From assembly GCF_001513975.1 (NCBI RefSeq), contig NZ_KQ947987.1, forward strand, positions 684,300 to 748,299: a DNA stretch of 64,000 nt, given 5' to 3'. The notes under the pieces are model-generated. The model was not told the DNA's origin. It saw only the letters and a list, made by a program, of their open reading frames with translations, and did not search any database. A program made the position numbers and the translations under genes. This document shows, piece after piece, positions 1 to 9,000 of the stretch. Position 1 is the stretch's first letter, and every line of letters begins with the position of its first letter. The stretch is from Streptomyces curacoi (lineage in GTDB: Bacteria; Actinomycetota; Actinomycetes; Streptomycetales; Streptomycetaceae).

Positions 1-112
1 GGAGGAGGGCGGCGGTGACACCCACGGGCCCGGCTCCGATGATCACGACGGGGGCGTGTCCCGGCCTGGGCATCGCGGTGCCCTGTGGCCGGGCGGCCTG
101 GTCGACGGTCAT
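1..112 (-). CDS. FAD-dependent monooxygenase, N-terminal part (runs off the window)
   Basis: Only the first 37 codons are present, read leftward from an ATG at 112. After a short leader the translation gives VVIIGAGPVGVTAALL, the GxGxxG dinucleotide-binding fold that opens FAD-dependent aromatic hydroxylases of the PheA/MhpA type. The next two genes on the same strand are a ring-cleavage-type dioxygenase and a fumarylacetoacetase-family hydrolase, so a hydroxylase preparing the aromatic ring fits. The substrate cannot be told from this fragment. Confidence 0.7.
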   Translation of the reverse strand, partial: MTVDQAARPQGTAMPRPGHAPVVIIGAGPVGVTAALL

Positions 113-131
113 GTGCGGCTCACTTCGGGTC

Positions 132-249
132 GCGCTGCGCATCGGTCAGTTCGCATAGGTCAGTTCGCATCTGTCGGTTCCCATCGGTCGGTTCGCGTCG
201 GTCGGTTCGCGTCGATCGGTTCATGTCGGCCGGTTCGCGTCGGTCACGG
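132..249. repeat. 14-bp tandem repeat array
   Basis: Seven clear consecutive 14-bp units run from 146 to 243 (variants of TCGGTTCGCGTCGG), with weaker flanking copies. The array fills the gap between the monooxygenase start and the hydrolase, and the last codons and the stop of the hydrolase (221-223) lie inside it. Units differ at one to five positions, so it has been diverging. Confidence 0.9.
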
Positions 250-1168
250 GAGTGCGCTGTCGGCCGAGGTCGATGCGCCCGTCCGGGGTGGCGATGGTGG
301 CGGTCACCACATCGCCGTGCCGCAGGTAGCGCGGGTTCTTCGCCTGGCTCTTGAAGAACGCCTTCCACTTGGCGGCCGGCGGCAGGAGCGAAGCGATCTT
401 CTCGACCGGCTTCGGCGGGGCCTTGAGGGCGGTGCCGCCCGGGGTGCCGGTGAGGAGCAGGTCGCCGGGGTCGAGGGTCTGGAAGCGGGCCAGCAGGGTG
501 AGCGCCTGCGCCGGACGGACGATCATGTCGGCGAGCGTGCGGTCTTGGCGCAGCTCGCCGTTGACCGACAACCGCAGCCGCAGGTCCGGGAGATGGGCGA
601 AGTCCTCCGGCTCCAGCAGGGCCAGGTGGGGCCCGGTGGGCGTGAAGGTCGGGTACGACTTGCTCTCGTAGAACTGCGTCTTGGTCAGCTGGATCTCACG
701 GGCGCTGACGTCGTTGGTGATGACGAGCCCGGCGACGTACGACGGCAGGTCCCGCTCCTCGATCACCGTGCCGATGGGCAGCGGCGCCCCCATGACCAGG
801 CCGAGCTCGATCTCGTAGTCGAGGAACCTCACGAACGACGGCCGGACGACGGCCTCGCCCGGGCCGCTGATGGAGCCGGAGGCCTTGCGGAAGAAGGCGG
901 GCGGGATGTCGCCGGTGAAGCCCGAATCGCGGGCGTGGCTGCGGTAGTTGACCATCTGGGCCACCACCCGGCAGGGCGCGGTGACCGGGGAGAGCGCCAC
1001 CAGGTCGGCGACCGGTGTGCCCGGCTCAGCCGAGAGCGCCGCCTGACGTACGGCCGCCCGGTCGGCGAGGAGCTCCGCGGTGGTGGTGGCTTTGGTGCCG
1101 ACGGGGACGGCATGGTCGCCGAGGACAACCCACCAGCCGTCGGCGGGGCGCAGGACGTTGATGCTCAT
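221..1168 (-). CDS. Fumarylacetoacetate hydrolase family protein
   Basis: A 315-residue protein of the FAH superfamily, which cleaves or hydrates products of aromatic ring opening (for example 2-oxohept-3-ene-1,7-dioate hydratase or acylpyruvate hydrolase). The segment LDYEIELGLVMG carries the acidic metal ligands, and later motifs (VITNDVSAREIQ, SKSYPTFTPTGP, LLTGTPGG) are typical of the family. The ATG at 1168 has a GAAGG ribosome site. The last ten or so residues (TPVTDANRPT) are encoded by the 14-bp repeat array and look like a late extension. It is downstream of, and probably cotranscribed with, the VOC dioxygenase. The exact substrate is inferred only as an aromatic catabolite. Confidence 0.85.
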   Translation of the reverse strand: MSINVLRPADGWWVVLGDHAVPVGTKATTTAELLADRAAVRQAALSAEPGTPVADLVALSPVTAPCRVVAQMVNYRSHARDSGFTGDIPPAFFRKASGSISGPGEAVVRPSFVRFLDYEIELGLVMGAPLPIGTVIEERDLPSYVAGLVITNDVSAREIQLTKTQFYESKSYPTFTPTGPHLALLEPEDFAHLPDLRLRLSVNGELRQDRTLADMIVRPAQALTLLARFQTLDPGDLLLTGTPGGTALKAPPKPVEKIASLLPPAAKWKAFFKSQAKNPRYLRHGDVVTATIATPDGRIDLGRQRTPVTDANRPT

Positions 1169-1216
1169 GTCATTGCCTTCGTGAGGGAGGAGCGGGGGAG
1201 CGGGGGAGTCGGGGGG

Positions 1217-2335
1217 TCAGGAGCTCGCGGCCTTGAGCAGGCCCAGCAGCCGCGCCGGGTCCAGCTCGTTGTCGCCGCGCAGGGCCTGGATGACGTCGCG
1301 GACCCGCTGCGGGGAGGGGCCGGCGCCGAGGAAGTCGCGGGTGACCGGCGGCCCCCACTGGGCGAGGCCGCTGGTCGACATGGGCGCCCAGCCGGGCTCG
1401 ACGTCACAGGAGAACAGGTCGCCGTCGGCGAAGTGCTCCAGCATGAAGTGGTCGGGGTCGCGCCAGTAGTCGAAGAGCTGACTGCCCTGGATGTGCCGCC
1501 CGATGCCCCAACTGCGCCGGTAGCCGCGCTCCTTGAGGTACTCGCCGCCGGCCGCGATCGAGTCCAGGTCGGTGACCTGGTAGGCGGAGTGGACGTAGCC
1601 GTTGCCCGGACCGAGGTGCATGGCCAGCGTGTGGTGGTCCACCGCCCGGCCGCCCTGGTCGCAGCGGATGAACGCCATCGTCGGGCCCCGCTCCCGCTGC
1701 CCGTCCAGGAACAGGAAGTCGGAGACGATCATCCCGAGGGTGTCCAGGTACCAGTCCAGAGCCCGGGCGAACACCCTTGTCTCCAGCACCACATGCCCCA
1801 GCCGCTGGATGCGGGACGGCTCGCGCGGCGGGCGCTGAGTGGCGTTCGTACGACGGTGACCTGTGCCGGAGTTGAGGAGCAGCGGCCGCTGCTCGGGCAG
1901 CGCCGGCAGTTCCTCGCCGCAGTGCACCACGCGCACGGGGAAGCCGGAGGGGTCGAGCAGGTCGACCGCCTTGCCGCCGCCGGGCACGTCCGCGTCCCGT
2001 ACGGCGGTCCCCGTCGCCCGGGCGAGCCGGTCCAGGTCGGCCCGCTCGGCCGCGCGGAACGCCGGACCGATGAACCGGGAGGCGCGCCCGCGCCGGAGGA
2101 CCATGCAGGGCGAGCCGGCGAAGGTGCCCCGCAGCCACAGCGCGCCCTCGCTCCGGGCGGCGATCGCGAACCCGAAGTCACGGGCGAAGACCTCGGCCCG
2201 GTCCAGGTCGGGCTTCTCGAACTCCAGCCAGGCCAGGTCGGCCACCTTGATCACGGGGTTCCGGGAGCGTCCAGGATGTTCGCCGCGCAGGGCGCCCTGC
2301 TCACTGTGCAGGTCCTGATGGGCCGTTGTGGACAT
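1217..2335 (-). CDS. VOC-family extradiol dioxygenase (2,3-dihydroxybiphenyl/catechol 2,3-dioxygenase type)
   Basis: About 372 residues with two vicinal-oxygen-chelate modules. The C-terminal module keeps a His-His-Glu iron triad: His in RLGHVVLET, His in VDHHTLAMH and Glu in FMLEHFADGD, as in extradiol ring-cleavage enzymes. The ATG at 2335 was chosen because GGAGGACACC precedes it; an upstream in-frame ATG at 2410 lies inside the operator region. The gene heads an operon with the FAH hydrolase and the monooxygenase, and is divergent from a TetR gene. Ring cleavage is the likely job; the aromatic substrate is not known. Confidence 0.8.
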   Translation of the reverse strand: MSTTAHQDLHSEQGALRGEHPGRSRNPVIKVADLAWLEFEKPDLDRAEVFARDFGFAIAARSEGALWLRGTFAGSPCMVLRRGRASRFIGPAFRAAERADLDRLARATGTAVRDADVPGGGKAVDLLDPSGFPVRVVHCGEELPALPEQRPLLLNSGTGHRRTNATQRPPREPSRIQRLGHVVLETRVFARALDWYLDTLGMIVSDFLFLDGQRERGPTMAFIRCDQGGRAVDHHTLAMHLGPGNGYVHSAYQVTDLDSIAAGGEYLKERGYRRSWGIGRHIQGSQLFDYWRDPDHFMLEHFADGDLFSCDVEPGWAPMSTSGLAQWGPPVTRDFLGAGPSPQRVRDVIQALRGDNELDPARLLGLLKAASS

Positions 2336-2362
2336 GGTGTCCTCCAAGCAACGCAGCAGTAA

Positions 2363-2376
2363 TGATGAAATCATCA
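2363..2376. promoter_or_regulatory. Palindromic operator 1 (TGATGA-N2-TCATCA)
   Basis: TGATGAAATCATCA is an inverted repeat lying 28 bp upstream of the dioxygenase start, where its -10 region would be (a TTGACG -35 candidate is at 2398-2393 on the minus strand). It almost matches the site at 2418-2431, with centres 55 bp apart. Probably bound by the adjacent TetR protein. Confidence 0.75.
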
Positions 2377-2417
2377 GCTTTGATTCTTCGATCGTCAATA
2401 CCTGATCCAAGCTGAGA

Positions 2418-2431
2418 TGATGAATTCATCA
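2418..2431. promoter_or_regulatory. Palindromic operator 2 (TGATGAATTCATCA)
   Basis: A perfect 14-bp palindrome in the divergent promoter region, 41 bp before the TetR start. Together with operator 1 it is placed to control both directions, so autoregulation plus repression of the catabolic operon is likely. Confidence 0.75.
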
Positions 2432-2471
2432 GAACTGTGGGTCTGGGGTGCCCGTTGTTAGACTCGCGCCC

Positions 2472-3107
2472 ATGTCGACGTCAGCCCCGCCCCGGAACCG
2501 ATTCGAACGGCGCCGTGCCGAGACGCGTCTGGCGCTCGTCCGCGCCGCCCGGCAGATCCTCGCCGAGACCGGGGACACCAGCGCCAGCATCCAGGTGATC
2601 GCGGAACGCGCGGACGTCGGCTTCGGCTCCTTCTACAACCACTTCGAGTCGAAGGCGGAGCTGTTCGACGCGGCGGTGCAGGACGCCCTCGAAGAGTTCG
2701 GTCAGACCTTCGACGAGCGGCTCGGCGGCATCGACGACCCCGCCGAACTCGTCGCGGCCGGCTTCCGGCTCAGCGCGCGTATGGCGGACTCCCACCCCGA
2801 GCTGATGCAGGTGCTGCGCCACCGCGGACTCGGCCACATCCACTCGGATTCGGGCCTGGCTCCGCGCGCTCTGCGCGACCTGGAGATCGGCGTCGCCTCC
2901 GGCCGCTTCGCCATCGCCGACCCGGTGGCCGCGCTGACCGCCCTCGGGGGCTCCCTCCTGGCACTGCTGGAGCTGCGGTTCGCGCGGCCCGAACTCGACG
3001 GCGACGAGGCCGCGGCGAACCTGGCCGAGATGCTGCTGCGCATGCTGGGGGTTCCGCCGCAGGACGCCCGGGACGTCGCCCGGCGCGCGCTGCCCGACCT
3101 CGACTGA
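2472..3107 (+). CDS. TetR/AcrR family transcriptional regulator
   Basis: About 211 residues. The N-terminal helix-turn-helix reads ASIQVIAERADVGFGSFYNHF, the classic TetR recognition region, followed by an all-helical ligand-binding domain. The ATG at 2472 lacks a ribosome site, but a -10-like TAGACT ends 7 bp upstream, so a leaderless mRNA is likely; a GTG at 2448 is the alternative start. It faces the dioxygenase operon across two near-identical palindromes and is the obvious repressor of it, with an aromatic inducer inferred. Confidence 0.88.
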   Translation: MSTSAPPRNRFERRRAETRLALVRAARQILAETGDTSASIQVIAERADVGFGSFYNHFESKAELFDAAVQDALEEFGQTFDERLGGIDDPAELVAAGFRLSARMADSHPELMQVLRHRGLGHIHSDSGLAPRALRDLEIGVASGRFAIADPVAALTALGGSLLALLELRFARPELDGDEAAANLAEMLLRMLGVPPQDARDVARRALPDLD

Positions 3108-3170
3108 CGACCGGCGGATCGGCGCCTGCCGGAGACCTTGAGTCCCGCGAGTGCTCCATGGGGTGCGGGG

Positions 3171-3830
3171 TCACCGGGCTTCGACGAGTGAGGGGCGGCC
3201 GAGCCCGTGCACCTGCGCGGCGGCTCTGTCGCCGTCCACCCCCACCGCGATCAGCGCGGCGGTCGCGGCGCGTGTGCCGTCGTCGCTCCAGGTCCCGGCG
3301 TTCACGCACTCCAGGAGTGCCAGCAGCAGCCGTTCGAGGGCGCGGCTGAGCGGCTCGGGCGGGACGCTGGTGTGGAAGACGCCCTGCCGCTGCCCCCGCT
3401 CGATGATCGCCGCCGCCGTGTCGCGGGCGGGGCCGAGGATGTCGTGCGCGCGCTCCGCCCCGAGGTCCTGCGGCGACAGTCTCAGCAGTGTGCGACAGCG
3501 GTCGCCGACGGGCCACAGCGCCAGAACGAAGCGCGCCAGCGCCGAGATGGCATCGGCATCGGTGTCGGTGTCGGCATCGGGGATCGCCACGGCTGCCAGC
3601 GCCCGGCGCAACGCCTCCCCGGCATCCGCGACGAGCCCTTCGACCAGGACCGACCGGCCGGCGAAGTGGTCGTACACGGTACGGCGCACCACGCCGGCCG
3701 CCTCCGCGATGTCGCTGAGGCTGCTGTCGGGATCGCGGCCGAGCTGCTGTCTCGCCGCTGCGAGGATGCGGGCCCGGGTGAGCTGTGTCTGACGGCGGCC
3801 ACCGCCGCTTGTGACGTGCGGGTCGGTCAT
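3171..3830 (-). CDS. TetR/AcrR family transcriptional regulator
   Basis: About 219 residues from the ATG at 3830, which has an AGAGG ribosome site; a longer in-frame start at 3887 falls in the operator. The HTH is SLSDIAEAAGVVRRTVYDHFAGR. The centre carries a run of alternating Asp/Thr (DADTDTDAD). It converges on the preceding TetR gene. Its former target was probably the short-chain dehydrogenase just upstream, now truncated, so this regulator may have lost its purpose. Confidence 0.85.
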   Translation of the reverse strand: MTDPHVTSGGGRRQTQLTRARILAAARQQLGRDPDSSLSDIAEAAGVVRRTVYDHFAGRSVLVEGLVADAGEALRRALAAVAIPDADTDTDADAISALARFVLALWPVGDRCRTLLRLSPQDLGAERAHDILGPARDTAAAIIERGQRQGVFHTSVPPEPLSRALERLLLALLECVNAGTWSDDGTRAATAALIAVGVDGDRAAAQVHGLGRPSLVEAR

Positions 3831-3869
3831 GTCGGACCTCTGGGGGGGCGGGTGAGGGCGACACGATAC

Positions 3870-3887
3870 TTGCACGTCCACGAGCAA
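3870..3887. promoter_or_regulatory. TetR operator candidate
   Basis: TTGCACGT-CC-ACGAGCAA is an 18-bp inverted repeat with one mismatch, 40 bp upstream of the TetR start at 3830. Its place suggests autoregulation. Confidence 0.5.
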
Positions 3888-3901
3888 TTAACCAGGTCTG
3901 C

Positions 3902-4550
3902 TCAGTTGCGCCCCGCCATGACTCCGCCGTCGACGTCCCAGATGGCGCCGGTGACCCAGTCGGTCCGGCTCGACAGGAGGAAGGCGACGGTGGCGGCGAC
4001 GTCGTCGGGGGTGCCGGTGCGGCCGAGAGGGTGGAAGGCGTTGAAGCCGTCGAGTGCGGAGTCGACGTCCGCCTTGGGGATGAACTCCTCGTAGATCGGG
4101 GTGCGCACGACGGCGGGGGCGACCGCGTTGACACGGATGCCGTGCGGAGCCAGTTCCATCGCGAGGTGCTGGGTGAACGAGTGCAGGCCGGCCTTGGCCA
4201 TCGAGTACGCCGACGAGGGCGTGGCGGCGACGGCCTGATGCGCCCACATGGAGCCGATGTTGACCACGGCACCCTGTGCGCCGCGGTCGATCATGTTGCC
4301 GACGATCGTCTGGGTGAGGAGGAAGAAGGCCCGGTTGATGGCCTGGTAGCGGTCGTAGTCCTCCGGCGTGTGCTCCAGGAACGGCTTCGGGGAGAAGACG
4401 CCGGCCGCGTTGACGAGGAGCGTGGCGTCGGCGTGCTGCTCGGTGAGGATCTCGCGCAGGCGGTCGACGGCCGCGGGGTCGGTCAGGTCGGCCGCGAGGC
4501 CGACGGCCTTTCCGCGGCCGGCCAGGGCGGCCGCTGCCTCGTCGGTCCCG
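3902..4550 (-). pseudogene. Short-chain dehydrogenase/reductase, N-terminally truncated
   Basis: The C-terminal about 215 residues of a classical SDR are intact: ADLTDP, LLVNAAG (the NAAG motif), NIGSMWA, the catalytic YSMAK (Tyr-x3-Lys), [12 protein letters not shown] and the end [12 protein letters not shown]. The N-terminal Rossmann TGxxxGIG segment is missing. Reading upstream of about 4550 gives no SDR sequence, because the opposite strand there encodes the tail of an amine oxidase. The open frame continues to 5176, but that part is a shadow. The cofactor-binding half is gone, so it should be inactive. Confidence 0.8.
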
Positions 4551-4552
4551 GC

Positions 4553-4885
4553 TTCGACAGGGCCGTCACCGCCCAGCTCGCGCAGCTCTTCGGTCCGGCG
4601 GCGGCCACTCCCGAGGCCCTGCATGTGCAGAACTGGAGCGCCGAGCCGTGGACCGCCCCGTTGACGGTGCACCACCTCGCCGACTACTCCCTCTTCGGCC
4701 ACCCCCTCTATCAGCGGCCGGCCCTCGACGGCCGACTGCACTGGGCGTCCACCGAGACGGCCACCGACCACGCCGGACACATCGAGGGCGCCCTCGCCGC
4801 CGGGGAGCGCGCGGCACGGGCGGTCCTCGCGGCCACCGCCCGCACGAGTGACGCCGGCATCGACGTTGCCGCCACCGGCGGCTGA
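4553..4885 (+). pseudogene. Flavin amine oxidase, C-terminal fragment
   Basis: About 110 residues matching the end of FAD-dependent amine oxidases: [15 protein letters not shown], then [11 protein letters not shown] and [20 protein letters not shown], the FAD-contacting C-terminal segment of monoamine oxidases. The N-terminal FAD fold is absent. It starts exactly where the oppositely oriented SDR fragment ends, marking a recombination or deletion junction near 4550. Confidence 0.75.
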
Positions 4886-5480
4886 GGATCCCCCGGGAAG
4901 CGGGCCCTCGACGCCGACCGGCGCGGCAGCACGTTCCGTCTCACCCCCGCCGGCCGAACCGCCCCGCCTGCAGATACGTCGGGGTGGAGCAGTTCGCGGC
5001 CGGAAGCTGTACAGCCCCGCGGTTCTCGCCGACGAGCGCGACCGAGAGGCGCTGCGGGAGATGGCCGCCCATGGCTTCCAGGTACGGATCGCCACCGCCC
5101 CGCTTCCGCAGGGAACCGTCATCATCGACCGGCGGACCATGATCCTCACCGACCCGGCCGCCCACGGCCCGCGCACCTACACCATGAGTGCCTCGCCGGC
5201 CCTCATCGGCGGAACCTATGCGCTGTTCGAGGCCGCCTGGGAAAGCGCAGCCGACCTGACCACCGTCCTCGACTCGACCCGGCCCCGCTTCGACGACCAG
5301 ACCGCCAGGGTCCTGCGCGCCCTCGGCTCCGGTGCCACCGACGAGGCAGCCGCACGGGACCTGGGCATGTCGCTGCGCACCTACCGCCGCCGGGTCGCTG
5401 AACTGCTCGCCACCCTCGAGGCGGCCTCACGTTTCCAGGCCGGAGTACGCGCGGGGGAGCTGGGCCTGACCCGCAGATGA
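4848..5480 (+). CDS. LuxR/TrmB-like regulator, probably 5'-truncated
   Basis: The C-terminal half matches the common Streptomyces regulator type with a TrmB-like sensor stretch followed by a LuxR-like [37 protein letters not shown]. Full members run to about 320-340 residues with an N-terminal winged helix; here at most 210 are open, and the first 40 are Pro/Ser-rich with no family look. The start overlaps the end of the amine oxidase fragment and no good ribosome site precedes it. Most likely a third broken gene at the scar, though expression from an unrecognised start cannot be excluded. Confidence 0.55.
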   Translation: MTPASTLPPPAAEDPPGSGPSTPTGAAARSVSPPPAEPPRLQIRRGGAVRGRKLYSPAVLADERDREALREMAAHGFQVRIATAPLPQGTVIIDRRTMILTDPAAHGPRTYTMSASPALIGGTYALFEAAWESAADLTTVLDSTRPRFDDQTARVLRALGSGATDEAAARDLGMSLRTYRRRVAELLATLEAASRFQAGVRAGELGLTRR

Positions 5481-5512
5481 TGCCGCCTGGCCAGCGTCGG
5501 GGCGAACAGATT

Positions 5513-5539
5513 CGCCGCACACGACGCCAACGTGCGGCG
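5513..5539. terminator. Bidirectional terminator hairpin
   Basis: CGCCGCAC and GTGCGGCG form an 8-bp stem with an 11-nt loop between the convergent regulator fragment and the immunity gene. It has no T tract, as is usual for Streptomyces. Confidence 0.5.
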
Positions 5540-5571
5540 CGGGGCGTGCCGGGCTTTTGGTGGTCGGAGGG

Positions 5572-5991
5572 TCACCAGTCGTCGCCGATGTCGAAGTTGG
5601 CGTCGATGGGCATGCCGTTGTCCGCGAAAGCGACCACGCGGTACCTGCCCAGCCGGACGAGCCGCTCGTACAGCTTCTCCGCCATCTCCCAGTTCTCGGT
5701 CTCGGACCGGGACCGGGCCATGAGCATCGCCGGTACCTGCCCGAAGAAACCGTCGTCCGGCTCCGGTTCCTCCACGTACAGGTCGACGCTCAGGTCCTCG
5801 TTCTCGAACCAGTACTGGTAGCCGCCGTATTCGTTCGGCACCCCCGGATTTCGATCGGCGGGGACCTCCATAATTCGGGCGACATCACTCCACAGTCGGT
5901 CGGCGAAGCTCTTGCGGTCCCAAGTGCCCTCCGCGACTCCGACTCTGAGTTCGAAGTCCTTCCTGGCGCCATGCGGCTCGAACTTTCCCAC
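5572..5991 (-). CDS. Putative immunity protein of the RHS toxin
   Basis: A 139-residue acidic soluble protein, not recognised as a named family, ending PIDANFDIGDDW. It lies directly downstream of the RHS toxin gene on the same strand, the standard place for the cognate immunity gene of a polymorphic toxin, and its acidity suits binding a basic nuclease tip. The GTG at 5991 was chosen because GGAGAATACTC precedes it; an upstream ATG at 6045 would place the start inside a strong hairpin. Function is inferred from position only. Confidence 0.65.
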   Translation of the reverse strand: MGKFEPHGARKDFELRVGVAEGTWDRKSFADRLWSDVARIMEVPADRNPGVPNEYGGYQYWFENEDLSVDLYVEEPEPDDGFFGQVPAMLMARSRSETENWEMAEKLYERLVRLGRYRVVAFADNGMPIDANFDIGDDW

Positions 5992-6015
5992 GAGTATTCT
6001 CCACTTCCTGTATTC

Positions 6016-6056
6016 CGCTCGGGGGCATGCCGTGAAATGTGGCATGCCCCCGAGCG
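6016..6056. terminator. Strong hairpin between toxin and immunity genes
   Basis: CGCTCGGGGGCATGCC and its exact complement form a perfect 16-bp stem with a 9-nt loop. It starts 9 nt after the toxin stop and ends 24 nt before the GTG of the immunity gene. It could end the toxin mRNA, protect its 3' end or lower readthrough into the immunity gene. Confidence 0.8.
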
Positions 6057-6065
6057 TGCACTACG

Positions 6066-9000
6066 CTACAGCTCCTCGTCGATCATGTAGTCCCGGCCGA
6101 AGATGATGATTCTCTGTACATTTCCCTCGGCTCCTCTCTTGAACTGTCTGATGCCGTCCTCCGCGGCGTCTTCGCTCATGCCGCCCGGCCGGAGGTCCAC
6201 GATCGCCATGTCGACCTTCTGCTTTTCATCGGCCTTTTGTAGGTGCTTGCGAAGTCCATCACTCCGGTGACTGGTCATCGCCTTGAATTCCGCGCGCTTG
6301 TCGTCGACCCAGGCATCCCCCGCGTGCGGGGCCAACTGGTCGTCATTGCGCGACATCACCTCATGACCGTGAATGGCGAGCGTCAGGGCGATCTGGAACT
6401 CCGCGTCGTCATCGAAGGCGAAGCCGCTCTCGCCCTGCTTGTTCTTCCGCTTCCACGACTCGTCGATCCGCTCCATGATTTCCTCGGCCTCGTCGCGGTC
6501 CGGGCCGAACATCTCCATGAGGTCCTTGGCGAGGTTGTACGCGCCGCAGCCGTCGCGGGCACCCCGGTGGCAGGTCTGCTCCTCGACGTCCTCCACCGCT
6601 TCCTCGATGTAGTTGGTGAGGTCCCACTTGCCGTCGAGGATCTGGTTCACGCGCTCCTTGCGGAGCTTGGCCGCGATGTCCGCGTTGGTGAAGAGGATCT
6701 GCTCCAGGTAGCGGCTGTAGCGCGGGGCTCCGGCCGGGGCCTTGCCCGAGCGGCCCTGGTTGTAGACGGTGGAGGTGCCGCCGGTCTTCCTCGGCTTCCA
6801 CCCCTTCCGCTCGCGCTCCTCCTTGGTGTCCGGGATGCCACCCGTGCAGGAGATCTCGCCGGTGTGGCACTCGGGCACGCCGAGCCCGGAGGGGTCGCTG
6901 AGAGTGGTGGGGTTGTTGTTGGCGTAGCCGTAGCCGTTGAGGGACTGGTGCTGGTCCGGCATCAGCAGCGGGTCGACGCTCAGGAACTGCCCCGTGGAGG
7001 CGTCGTACTCGCGGGCGCCGACCTGGGTGAGGCCGGTGCCGCTGTCGACGCTTTTGCCGAGGAACCCCTTGTCGTCGGGCCAGGTGCCCACGGCGCTGCC
7101 GCGGGCCGTGCCGAACGGCGTCGTGTACCGCTTGCTCAGCGTCTGCGTGCTGTCGGCGCTGACCGCGACCGTGCTGGTGGCGTGGTGATCGCCGGAGAGG
7201 AACTGGAGCTTCTCCGTGCCGGTCGCGTTGGTACGCAACGCGATGGCGGCTCCGGCCACCGTGTAATAGCGATTCGCCCACTTCTTGGTGCCCTTGAGGT
7301 GGACCTCGGTGGCCCCGAGGTACAGGACGGTCTCGCCGTTCGACGCGCCGTCGCGGCGGATGAGGAGGGCGCCGTCGGCGTCGTAGAGGTAGTCGGTGGC
7401 GGTGCTCCCCTCGGTGAGCTTGGCGAGCCTGCCTTCCGGGTTCCAGAGCAGGGACTGCTTGGTCGTGGACCCGACGGACTCGGCGCGGGTCTGCGTGTTG
7501 CCCGCCTCGTCATAGGTGTACTGGGCCGCTGCCGGGTCGCACGTGGCGGACGTCGTAGTCGACTTCAGGGCGTGCTTGCGGGCCTGGTCGTAGCAGTACG
7601 TCGTCGTGACGGGGCTCGGGGTCGCCGTGTTGCGGGTCTCCGTCTGTCGCTGCCCCGATGCCGTGTACGTGTAGCTGTTCCAGTACGGGGCCGCGCCGCC
7701 GAGGTTGGCCACCGTGCGACCGGAGGTGGAGCAGTCGGCCGTCTTCGGTGTCCACGCCTGGGTCAGCCGCTTCTGGCCGTCGTAGGCGAAGCACTGGTGG
7801 TCGGTGCCGGAACCGGTGTCCGCGTGGTCGGAGATCGACGTCACGTTGCCGGTCTGGTCGTAGCGGTACTGCAGATCCTGGACCGGGCCACGGGTCTGGT
7901 CGTCGGTGGACGACGTCAGCAGCCGGCCGGTGCCCGCCTCGTACGTACGCGAGATGAAGAGCCGCTTCGCCGAGGCCGAGGTGCCGAGCTGGTACTGGTG
8001 CACCTGGCCGAGCGCGGAGTAGTCCACGCCCAGCAGATAGCCGCTGATGCCGGACTGCTTAACGGGCAGCCCCGCGTCGTTGTACAGCGTTTCGACCGTC
8101 TCGGCGGACAGCCCGCCGACCGCCGGCTCCTTGGTGTTGTTGACGGTGCCGTCGAGCCGGTACGCCGTGCCGAACGTGGTGGTCGCCGCGACGGCGCCCG
8201 AGGTGACCAGGGGGTCGGTGTCCGGCAGGGTCAGCGTGGTGGCGGTCGGCCGGTTCATGCCGTCATAGGCGGTGACCGCCTTGACGTATGCCTTGCTGTT
8301 GGGCTGGCCGACGCCGTTCTCGTAGCGGATGGACTGGTCGACGTGGCCCTTCAGCAGGCTGTCGTACGTCCACGCGGCGAGTTTGCTGGCGTCCGTACGG
8401 CCGGTGTGCCACAGGCCGGTCTTGCGCCCGAGCTCGTCGTAGCCGTAGTAGAGGAACTGGCCCTTGGCGTCCTTGGTGTGATCGACCTGGTCGAGCACGG
8501 TGTACTTGGTGGTGGTCGTGCCCTTGTCCGGGTCGGTCGCGGTGGCCTGCCGGCCTGCCAGGTCGTAGGTGTACGACCAGACGGAACCGTCGGGGCCGGT
8601 GACGGTCTCCTGCTTGCCGTCCGGGGTGTAGGTGAACGCGACCTTGGTGTACGAGGTGCCCTGTGCGGCGCCGTACTGCGTGTCGTTCGGGTTCGGGCCC
8701 GCGTAGGTGCGGGTCTCCTTCGTCCGGCCCAGCACGTCGGTGATCACACGCGACGCCGTGCCGCCCTCCAGAGCGCTGGTCGCCACCGAGTCACCGGTGT
8801 ACGCGGTGGTCGTGTCCCACTTCTTGACACCCCACGAGGACAGCGTGGTCTTCACGGCGCGACCGGCGCCGTCGTACACGGTGTCGTTCTGCTTCGGCGA
8901 CTGCGCGTACTCCACTCCGGTGTACTCGCCGTTGGGCGCGGTGGTGTTGTCGTAGGCGTCGTTCTGAGTGATGACGGCCAGTCCGCGGGAGTCGTACCGG

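Noticed and set aside
146..243. Possible CRISPR-like array
   Set aside because: Units are only 14 bp and directly adjacent, with no spacers.
56..2362. 768-residue rightward frame covering the hydrolase and dioxygenase
   Set aside because: Antisense shadow of high-GC genes with clear families on the other strand; repetitive Arg/Gly/Val composition and no domain.
4551..5176. Upstream extension of the SDR frame
   Set aside because: Reads Arg/Gly-rich noise antisense to the amine oxidase and regulator fragments; no SDR N terminus.
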